The notes under the pieces: model-generated
Seen by the model: only the letters and a program-made list of their open reading frames with translations
Told to the model about the DNA's origin: nothing
The model's database searches: none
Program-made: the position numbers and the translations under genes
In this document: one piece after another, positions 22,096 through 30,966 of the stretch
Position numbering within the stretch: the stretch's first letter is position 1
Layout: every line of letters begins with the position of its first letter
Origin: Selaginella moellendorffii
Taxonomy: Eukaryota; Streptophyta; Lycopodiopsida; Selaginellales; Selaginellaceae
NCBI RefSeq assembly: GCF_000143415.4
Contig: NW_003314361.1
Location: 584,883-648,882 of the forward strand
Direction: 5' to 3'
DNA length: 64,000 nucleotides

Positions 22096-25000
22096 CTAAA
22101 CCCTAGCCCTCGACCTCCAACTGGAGCCAAGAATATTGTCGAAGGACATTCTCAAGACTTTTCGTGTTTTATTTTCAAGATAAGGAAGAGCAGTTTGATC
22201 CTTGGAATGCAGCCCAAGGACTGCAGTAAGCATGCCGAGCATCGGAAACAAAACGAACCACTTGAGAAGACGATAGTAATGCATATGAAACGTGAGGGAA
22301 AACTGATCCCGCGAAGTAGAAGCCATTCTTGTCCACCATTTCCAGCCTGACTGTTCCCGTCGATCGTGAGGAAGCGCAAGGAAGCTGAAGCTTCTGCACC
22401 CCTGGTTGATCGTAGATCTGAGACTGTCTCGTCTGTCTAGGCCCTTGAAAATTGCCGGGAACAAGTAGTGTTACCTGCAAACAACACAAATTCCTGTGTT
22501 CTCAGCAAGGAGGAAGTTCAAAGCGATTGAAAAAGCTTACAGTCACATTGTAAGGTCCTTGCAAGCTATGCTGATCCACGATCTTGAAGATGACCCAGAA
22601 CCTGCTGCCTGCTTCGTCCCGAAACGCTCTGGAGGATGGCAAAGCGTAGATGCCTTCGCGGTTATAGCGTGACGACACGTTCCTTCCGTGAGTTAGCTAG
22701 CATTGGTCATGCCTGCAGAGGAACAATTCAGAAGCAGCTCAGAAACAAAAAGTATCGTGTCTGAAAGCAGTAAATGTTTCTGTTCGTTGTTGTAACGATC
22801 AGATCAAGGTCATCTCCCCCGTCAGCTAAGACCATTGTGTATCTGCAAATAGCAAGACGCATCAGAAACTGAAAACCGAATTCATAACACCAAAAGAGTA
22901 CTTACGATTTCTCTCCAATATCGATCGTGTCAGCGCAGCCAGATTTCCCATCAATCATGTACAAGTATCCATCAAAGGACGTCGTCACCATAGTCAAGCC
23001 GCCTGTCTGCACCGTGTCCTCGCTAGAACCAAAGTCGAGCAGCAGAACCGAAGACATGACCCGGCCATGAGTTCGGAAGGGGAAAGGAGGAACATAACTG
23101 CCGTCACTGCCCCGCAAAACATAGATGTTTCCTGATGCAGTTGGAACAACAATGTTGCTACTTCCATCGCCGTTCACATCACCCACAGTTGGTGCCTGAA
23201 ACAAACACACAAAAGCTCATCAGACGGACACCTCTAACCGTTCTGAAAGACACGAAGTCTTACTTGAGCAACCAAACTCTTCAGGTGTACTTCCCACAAC
23301 AACTTGCCGGTGGGCGCCCAGGCAGCAACATTTCCTCTAGTGTCCGCAGTCAGAATCTCAACTTTCCCATCGTCATTGACATCGGCTGCAACGACTTGCG
23401 CGTGAATTTCTCCCATTTGTAAAGGAAAGTTCGCTCGCACAGATCCTGGATGAAAACAGAAATCCAGATTCAGTCACGATCGACAAGCGAAAGAGAGAGA
23501 GAGACGTACCATTGTAATGCAGAGCATACACGAATCCAAAAGAGGTTCCGACGAGAATGCTCAGGTAGCCTTCCCCGTCCAAGTCAACCACCGTGGGTAT
23601 ATACGCTCGAAAGCTCACGGAATCGGTGCTGAGATCCAGATGCGTTTCCACTTGACTTGTTTTGTATCCATGTTGAACACAACAATCTCCCCAGAAACAT
23701 ATTTTCCAATGTCTACATCCTTGCCCAGCTCGGAAGCATGCGCAGGTACGTCGCTCATCGCTCAAACCATCGTTTCCATGGTCACGGAAAACGTCAAACG
23801 AAGCGGCTGCTTCCTCCAATACACCTTCTTCAGTAACAGTTCTTTCTCCGACTTTGTGATCCGTCCAAACTTGCCTCAGTGTCGTCAACAGCTTTCTTAC
23901 CACTTGAGACGTATCCTGTATCAGCTTCCACTGGCTTGTTCGCAACATCAACAGCTTCGTCGATGAAATATTCATCGAACTCTTCTTCCTTATCGTCAAG
24001 AGGCCAGCGCGACATTTCATCATCGCTCAAATCATCGTCTCCACGATCAAGAAAAGCGTCGTCAAACGCTCGAACCTCTGGCCCAATAACTGTCCAATCC
24101 AGAAGCTTTCTTACTGCAGATATAGAACTTCGCGATTCGTTCAAACTGGCTGCGGCCATGTTAAATCCGGTTCCAGGTTCCTCAGTGTCGTCAACAACTT
24201 TTCTAGTAACTGAAACGTTTCCTGTGCTACTCACATTAACTTCCACTGGCTTGCTCACGTTGACAGAGGAATCAGCGGAGGCGTTGATCTGTGCAGTTTC
24301 AGAAGAATTTGCGACATGACTAGCGCTCTCCGAATGTTCAGTGGTTGACATGTTCATGTTCCTGTCAGGAACTGCAAGTAACAAGACAAGTTCATGCTGC
24401 ACTTGCACCGACAGCTGAATAACGTACTTGGAACGGAAGAAGCTAGACCGTCGTCGTGAACATCGGGATGAGACCGGTCGTCGTGATCGGGATCCAGCCC
24501 AACATACCAATCCTTCCCAACTCTGAGCTTAGGAACGACAAACTTGTCATCCGACGAAAAACCCGACGAACTGTTTCCACAATCAACGGTGGGTTAAGAA
24601 ACTAATAGAAGAAGAGGAACAAGGATTTCATCCAGCAATTACCGGAAAATAAGAACCTCTCCGAGAAGAATCTCCTTGTATCTATCCTTGTCAATGTCAT
24701 AAATTAAAGGACTCGAATGTACAATCGCTTGATGAAAAGCTGGCCAGCCTTGAGTAGCGAAAAGAAAGAGGAAAATAAAATTAAAAAAAAACTCGGGCTG
24801 GCTTACCTGACAATTTCTCACCGTCTGCACCTTCAAGGACATCCAGCACAACAACATCCAGCTTTCCGTCCCTGTACAAATTGGCAAACGATTCACACGC
24901 AAAACACTCAAAAAACTACAGCGATGCACAAGACGTACCCATTGATGTCTGCTATTAGTGGAGCTGAATATATACCTCCGCCTGCCATCGCAATTCCCCA

Positions 25001-25236
25001 CGCCTGGGACACTGCGTGTTCGCAAGAGCTTCTTCATCACTGCAACAAGAAAAACAAGCGTGACACCGACGAACGAACAAAAACCAGACGGAAAAAAAAC
25101 TCACAGATTAGTCGCCTGGCGGCTCAGAAAAATGTTGCTGCTCCATGTTCTTGTCATTCGCCACCGGCCTGGATAGCTGCGCGTTGATCAGCGCCACCAG
25201 CAGCAGCAGCAGCAGCAGCAACAGGAGGAGCCACAT
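22096..25236 (-). pseudogene. DEX1-like (FG-GAP repeat) pseudogene
   Basis: DEX1 is a secreted or endomembrane integrin-alpha-like protein needed for pollen/spore wall patterning. Recognisable pieces run in order on the minus strand: a leucine-run signal peptide from ATG 25236, [77 protein letters not shown], an acidic linker, [97 protein letters not shown], and the last membrane helix LLKWFVLFPMLGMLTAVLGL. Splice sites mostly survive, but the frame breaks repeatedly: near 24990 (after RWQAEV), near 23870, near 23650 (after KQVKW), and at the C-run 22308-22310, where one extra base shifts the end. One FG-GAP block before VVFNMDTK is missing, and a TAG may interrupt near 22690. So many lesions argue for a decayed gene rather than sequencing error. 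Confidence 0.85.
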
Positions 25237-25900
25237 CTACGTAAGCCCCGGATTTCTCCTCCTCCACATCGATCGCACACCGCGCTGCAGCTGATCCGCG
25301 ACCTGGCTGCTGCATCCCGCAAGCACCGACATCCATCCCGTCTCGCTCGGCTCCTAGGGCATTGCCTCCAGCAGCTGCTCCGCCTGCCGCATCTCCCCAA
25401 CCCGCGCAAGCAGATCCACAACGGCAACGTAGTGATTGCATCCTGCCTCCAGCTGATGATCGCAAACCATGGATCGGAAGCACGCCCCGCCTTCCGCCAC
25501 CAATCCGGCATGAGCACAGCAGCTCAAAACGCTCTGGAAAACCACACCTCAACCTGCATCCTCCGCATCAGCTCCTCCGTTTTCCCACTCAACCGCGTCT
25601 CCACAACGCGATCTCCCCGCGGATCAATCTCTCGAAATGTGTCCTGCTCGCTTCCACCATTCCGCAGCTGGCGTACAGCTTCACCACGCAAACACCCAGC
25701 TCCCACTCCATTCCTCTGGCGACAATCTCTTGATGGATCATCACGCTGAGATGGAATCGACGAGCGGAAGAACAAGCCTCCGCCATAGTCGTGAGGCTGG
25801 ATTGATCCGGAATCACTCCCTCCAAATCCATCGCCAAGAACAGCCCTGTAGACGAATCGGGGTTGATCCCGCGATAATATGCAAAATTTTCAAAATCCAA
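25155..25900 (-). pseudogene. PPR pseudogene fragment running into the DEX1-like start
   Basis: Two PPR-type stretches lie in different frames: from 25900 a part with GVIPDQSSLTTMAEACSSAR and VCVVKLYASCGMVEASR, then from about 25545 VLSCCAHAGLVAEGGACFRS and YVAVVDLLARVGEMRQAEQL. After a stop near 25355 an E-motif-like piece (AIDVEEEKSGAYVDV) continues in a third frame to about 25240. It overlaps the ATG and leucine run of the DEX1-like pseudogene. The gene lacks most of its N-terminal repeats. Confidence 0.75.
25194..25222. repeat. CAG/CTG trinucleotide run
   Basis: About nine CAG units on the plus strand (CTG on the minus strand), with one CAA interruption. In the DEX1-like frame they encode the leucine core of the signal peptide; in the neighbouring PPR-remnant frame they encode alanines. 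Confidence 0.9.
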
Positions 25901-25997
25901 GGTATGCTGTGATGTTGCATATCAATTACCCAGAGCTCAAGAAGTAAAAAAGAGAAGAAAAAAAAAAAAAAAAAAACCAAAAGCGAACTTTGCGTGT

Positions 25998-27707
25998 CTA
26001 CTTCCATGGGAAAGCCATGACAAACTGCTGAACTCGAGACATCACCGGTAGCGCCTGCTCGTACGTGTCGCCATCATCTTTCTTATACTCTTGAAAGCTG
26101 TAAGTGTCGAACTTGGAGTCAGGAACCACGAAGATGAGCTTGTAGAGCCTTGGGATGGGCAGCTGCTTCTTCTCATGCCATATATCATACTCTTGCACCA
26201 CCTCCCATATTGCCGACCAGAAGAGTTTATGATTCCGGGAGATGGTCTCCTGGAAGATGATGTCGGGAGTGAATAGTGAGCCGAAAGCCTTCTGAGTAGC
26301 AGAATACGGCTCCACAAAACAAGCCTCTGGGAGGCTTGCTAGGCCAGTGGCTACCTCTGCCCCTGGTCGCCTTGCATCCTCTGTGCTAGCTGTGTCCATG
26401 TAGAGATTGAAACCAGCTTTGTCCACCTGCTTTTTCTTCCTCCGCCCCGAACTGGTGCCTCTCTCATCAACCGGGATGTCGCTTGTGATTTCCCAGCGTC
26501 GCAACCGCCTAAAATGCTGTGGCTTAAGAGAAATAGATGGAGAGCAGCTTGAGCTTGGGCCATTGAGTGGCCTCAGCTTGAACTCTCCACCTCCACTTCT
26601 GACCGTCTTGTGGAAGTGCCTCTCGAAAACCTTGCCTGCTAACGACTGGGCAGAAGGAATTTCCTGACAGAAGTCGAAGAAATCCTTGACTGCTTCAAAA
26701 CCTTGTTCTTCGTAAAGATCGCACACCATCTGCTCAATATACTCCGAGCCAAAGCACAGCTCCTTCTTTGTCACCCTGTAACAGTACCTCTCGTTCAAAT
26801 CCACCACGTTAGGAAGCTTATAATGCAGCAGATAGTGTGACAAGTCCGCACGTTTCTCCCCGTCCCCAGCTGCATGCCTGATTACTGCCTTCCAGTCACT
26901 AGCTCTTGACGCCGCGTTGTCCATATCACTTTTCAACTTGGCCAGAGACATCTGCTCATCCAAGATTAAACGCGGCAGGCCCCCGCAGATCTCATAGCGC
27001 TGCTCGATGTCACGGTCACTGAATTCCAACTGCAGCTCATCTCTGCAAGCCTTCAAATCTTCCAAGCTCCAAGCTTCAAGGTGACAAAGGATGCCTGTGT
27101 CCTTGGAACCCTCGTGATAGCCACGCCTGCCTGGGGAGACGCACTGAAGGAGAGGGCCGTAATGCCCTGCTACACCCCTGGATTCACCGTCGATTATCAG
27201 CCAGATGCTCTTCATAACCCAGGCCGGTGGAATCACATAGGCGAGTGACATCGAAACCAGGGGATCCTCCAAGGAGAAGTCGTAACACAGATAGAGTGGA
27301 TTGTCGCCTTTGGTCCTCCACACCACCTTGTTCTTGAGCTTGGCTTGCTTGTAGAACCAGTAATGTCCAAAGTAGCTCTTCCCAATCCCAGGCGTCCCCA
27401 CAAGGTGAAAACTGAACCTCCGTACCCGTTTCCGCCTCTTGGGTGCTGTATCCTTGTTTGCATCTACAGGAGTACCTGTTCCGGAGGCCATAATCAGTTG
27501 AATGTACTCCTCCAGAAGGTCGTAGTTTGGATGAACCCACAGCGGATGCAAAGATTCATCGCCCAAAAATCCCGAAGGTACGTCCAACACGCCATTTTCC
27601 ACCTCTGCAGCAGCAACCTCCCTACCATAGATCGCATACGGCTCGACCAGAACAACTGCGACTGCCCCAGCCGCCGCTGCCGCCGCCGCCGCCGCTGCAG
27701 ACGCCAT
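25998..27707 (-). CDS. intact single-exon P-loop protein of Crinkler/RHS-like type
   Basis: A 569-residue uninterrupted ORF with ATG at 27707. The N-terminus is a run of about ten alanines then a hydrophobic stretch (GAVAVVLVEPYAIYG). A basic patch RRKRVRRF leads into a Walker A loop GTPGIGKS (residues 104-111) followed by YFGHYWFYKQAK. A Walker B-like strand is SIWLIIDGES (about 167-176). A helical middle part contains DRDIEQRYEICGGLPRLILD. A Ser/Lys-rich linker precedes a C-terminal block with HKLFWSAIWEVVQEYDIWHE and LPIPRLYKLIFVVPDSKFDT. This order (STAND-like NTPase with GxPGxGKS, WxIxDG, a GGxPR motif, and a terminal xLxFVVPxxxF block) is the layout of Crinkler/RHS-type proteins known from oomycetes, fungi and trypanosomes. 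The family assignment is from motif memory, not a search. High GC and no intron set it apart from surrounding broken genes. Confidence 0.7.
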   Translation of the reverse strand: MASAAAAAAAAAAGAVAVVLVEPYAIYGREVAAAEVENGVLDVPSGFLGDESLHPLWVHPNYDLLEEYIQLIMASGTGTPVDANKDTAPKRRKRVRRFSFHLVGTPGIGKSYFGHYWFYKQAKLKNKVVWRTKGDNPLYLCYDFSLEDPLVSMSLAYVIPPAWVMKSIWLIIDGESRGVAGHYGPLLQCVSPGRRGYHEGSKDTGILCHLEAWSLEDLKACRDELQLEFSDRDIEQRYEICGGLPRLILDEQMSLAKLKSDMDNAASRASDWKAVIRHAAGDGEKRADLSHYLLHYKLPNVVDLNERYCYRVTKKELCFGSEYIEQMVCDLYEEQGFEAVKDFFDFCQEIPSAQSLAGKVFERHFHKTVRSGGGEFKLRPLNGPSSSCSPSISLKPQHFRRLRRWEITSDIPVDERGTSSGRRKKKQVDKAGFNLYMDTASTEDARRPGAEVATGLASLPEACFVEPYSATQKAFGSLFTPDIIFQETISRNHKLFWSAIWEVVQEYDIWHEKKQLPIPRLYKLIFVVPDSKFDTYSFQEYKKDDGDTYEQALPVMSRVQQFVMAFPWK

Positions 27708-28189
27708 TTGCTAGATCCTAGAACCCCTAGTTTACATAAAACTTCAGTTTAGGACTTAATGAGGGCACAATCATAACAGAAATGTGAGATGCGTTTAGTT
27801 TATCGAGCTAGCTACAAGCTGACGGAATTTGTCTGGCAAGTGAGCCTCGTAATCTTCCCATCGATCCACAACCTTACCACTTTCCCAGCGGACGAGCGTG
27901 GACGCCGTGAATCAATCCTCAAAGGATGATCAGAAACTCGCCATGCTGTTTTGTCGCTCACATTCACCCTCACCAATGTCGTCGGCTTCTCAATTCCTCG
28001 TAGATCACAGATTCACCTCGCACACAATCTGATTCAATCCATCCCAGAATCATTCAATCATTCAATCAATCAAATTTCAGCTGGGCACCAGCTGCGTCTA
28101 AGCGACGGCACAATCTCTCCCACAAACAGGATCAACAACGGCCTCCCCTCGCCTCCCCTTTCTTCTCAACAACGGCATCAAGCTCCGAC
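27708..28189. other. spacer without recognisable gene
   Basis: Contains the 5' side of the P-loop gene and a His/Pro/Ser-rich plus-strand reading frame that looks like chance. Short CAATCATTCAATC-like repeats occur near 28050. Confidence 0.5.
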
Positions 28190-28860
28190 ACGCTCGCGTC
28201 CACAATCACCATCGCCCACAAACCCTAACCTTAACCCGATCGCGTTCTTCCACCATTCCCACGCTTCCAAAGATGTTGGCCATGAGCACGTAAGACGTCG
28301 GATCCTTCTCATCCAGCTCCACCAATCTCTCATACGCGATCTTCCCCACCTCCACATTCTTCCACTTGTGACACGCCCCAAGAATCGCAGTCCAAGTCAC
28401 CGCATTCGGCTCGATTCACCAATCTCAGCGCCTCGCTCAGGAAATTCGCCCGCCCCAGAAGATCCACAACGCAGTTGTAGTGGATGATGTTGGGAATCAC
28501 TCCGTACTTGTTCTGCATCTCCTCCAGGAACTCCTTGCCTTTGCGAGTCAGCCCCGTGATTGCAAGCCGAAAGAAGATGCGTGAGCGTGATCTCGTTGGG
28601 GACGACTCCTGCCTTCTCCTTCATACGCTCAAACATCTCCAAACTCCGCTTCCAATCCCCCGTCTGGCTGTAGCCACTCAGAAGCGCATTCCAGCTGCAC
28701 AAATCCCTCGCAGATATCGAGTTGAAAACCATCTTCGCAGCTTCCATGCTTCCACATCTCCCGTAAAAATCCACCAAGCAAGTTGCCACTGGAACATCCT
28801 CTTCCAGCCCACAGCTCTGAATCTCCCTGTGGAAGAACTTACCAGTTCCAGCTGTTGAAG
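28190..28860 (-). pseudogene. PPR pseudogene with three frames
   Basis: On the minus strand, in order: ATCLVDFYGRCGSMEAAKMV, SWNALLSGYSQTGDWKRSLE and LTHLLSACNHG in one frame; then EMQNKYGVIPNIIHYNCVVD in a second; then TWTAILGACHKWKNVEVGKI and SYVLMANIFGSVGMVEERDR in a third. The blocks follow the normal PPR C-terminal plus E-region order, so the breaks near 28560 and 28400 are frameshifts in a once intact gene. The copia element begins just upstream of what remains of its 5' side. Confidence 0.88.
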
Positions 28861-28892
28861 TGAAATCCGTTGTTCTTGCTCCGCTTTTCTTT

Positions 28893-30966
28893 CATGGTAT
28901 TAGAGATCAGTTTCTGAATTCTTTCTTCTCCTTTCTTTGTGTCTCACATCATGAGCTGCAGCAAAGTTGGATTGATCTTGCTACAGGGAGTCACTGCCTT
29001 TGATGGGAGGAGAGGGTTCAACACCTGGTCCAAGAAAGTGATGCGTGTGCTGCAGATGGGGAAATCGTTTCACCACCGACAATCGCTGCAGATGCCCATA
29101 TGCGCAAGCCCCTGCTGCGTTGGGAGCTTCAACTTCAGTGGAAGGAGAAGTCGTGGATGAAGAGGCAATTCGTGCCTCTATTGCAGCAGCTTGACAACAG
29201 GATCCTGGGAACAAGCTGTGCTGGAGAAGAAGGAATCTCGAGCAAAAGGATTGATTCTTTCTAAGCTTGCAGATGCCCTTATGATGCGTTTGCATCATAA
29301 GAGTGCTTGTGAGATTTGGGCTCATCTTCACAACAAGTATGCTATTCTTTCCCTCTCCAAGATCAGCATGGTCGAGACTTGCATTCGTGAGACCTGTTTT
29401 CATCCAGGCAAGAACTTTGAAAAGTTCCTTGCCAAGATGCAAGACCTGTGGATGGAGTTTGAAGGCAGTCTAGTGGCGTTCAATGAAAGCAAGAAAATTC
29501 TGACGTTTTGTGAGGCCATGCAAGATTCTTCTTTTAGTTCTTTTGTCCCTACCATTCGCATTATGTCGCTCAACTTTGAACAAGCTGGGCAAACTTTACG
29601 CTCGAAGCTGTTTGCGAGAGGTTTGATTGTGGACTTTGATCAGAGGCCTTCTCATGTTTTGTTCTCACAGTCTACATCAAATGTTTTTGCATCAAGTGAT
29701 CAGTCAGGAACTGATTCAGCTCTGTGGGCTGGAAATCATCGAGGCAGAGGAGGCTGCGGAAGAAGAGGATGAGGCAGAGGTCGTGGGTTTAGGGGAAATC
29801 CGCAGCAGCAGCAGAATTCAGGGAATTCTAGTAAAGAAGCAGTAGTTCAAGATTGTTTTGTGCGCAAGAACAAACAGGAATGTTGGACCTGTGGGATGCC
29901 AAGACACTACTCTAAGGATTGCCCAGTTGCAGCTTGGCTGCAGCGCATGAACATAGGGCTTGCAGCAAATGCTTAGGAAGGAAAAACACAGGAACTAGCA
30001 ACATCATCTGAGATAGCAATTCCAAATGTTTTTGAAAAACTGACCATCGATTCAGGTTCAGAGAGACACCTAATGCAAAGCCGGTCAAACTTTGTGCAGT
30101 TGCGGGCTGCGAAAGGGAAGTGCATTTGTGTGGGAGATGGAAGCATTTTACCTATTTGCGCAACTGGGGATGTGTGAGTTCCACTGGGAAGAAAGTCTCT
30201 GCTCTTGAAGAATGTGTGGTATGTTCCAAAGATGTCTGGATATGAATTTCTCCAAGCATCAATGTCAAGTTCTTGCAAATGGTCGTCCATTATTGCATTT
30301 TCCTAGATGTGGTAACCTGTTTAAGAAGGAGATAACTTCTGGAAAAAATTTGAATGCTCCTGAGATGTGCATGACTGCAGATAGTTCTCTTTGGCATGCT
30401 CGACTTGCACATGCCAATCCCCCTCTCATCAGGCGTATGCAGAAGCATGAGCTTGTGGATGGCTTTAACAACCACATTCTTCAAAGTTCAGCAAAATGGT
30501 ATTGCATTCTTGGTAAGCAAACCTGTTGTACTTTCAAACCTGCTGTGATCAGAAGCACTTGTCCCTTGTAGCTCATTCACTCAGATGTTTATGGACCCAT
30601 GCGACTGTTTGCTCAGAATAGTGTGAAGTATTTTGTGATGTTTACTGATGATTTCTCCAGGCACATGGATGTCTTCTTCCTTCGTCACAAAGATGAAGTC
30701 TTCAGCAAATTCAAGCAATTTGTAGCAGAAGCCAAAGAACTGGTTGTTTACATACTGATTCAGGAGGGGAATACATCAACAAGTCCTTTCAATAGTTTTG
30801 TGTTGAATGAGGAATTCTTCATCAATGCTCTTGCTCTCATACCCCTCAATAGAATGGAGTCTCTAAGCGCAAGAACATGACAATCATGAATGCAGTTTGG
30901 TGCTTCTTTCAAGAATCAGGACTATCAAAATTCCTTTAGGCTGAAGTAGTCGGATCAGCTGTGCAC
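28893..30966 (+). mobile_element. degenerate Ty1/copia retrotransposon, truncated
   Basis: A primer-binding-like TGGTATTAGAGATC lies near 28893, just before a gag-like ORF. Gag (UBN2 type) shows AFDGRRGFNTWSKKVM and WAHLHNKYAILSLSKISMVE; a zinc knuckle CWTCGMPRHYSKDC has exact C-x2-C-x4-H-x4-C spacing near 29880. The protease active site reads IDSGSERHLM near 30050. The pre-integrase block is LWHARLAHANPPLIRRMQ, and the integrase core has HSDVYGPM and YFVMFTDDFSRH. Stops or frameshifts occur near 29772, 29975, 30177, 30250 and 30570. The sequence ends in the integrase-RT spacer near 30966; reverse transcriptase and RNase H are absent, and no flanking LTR was found on either side. An LTR of another element appears to have cut it at 30967. 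Confidence 0.9.

Noticed and set aside
25998-27707. NLR disease-resistance gene
   Set aside because: There is a P-loop but no NB-ARC kinase-2/RNBS/GLPL/MHD series and no LRRs; the motif order fits Crinkler/RHS proteins better.
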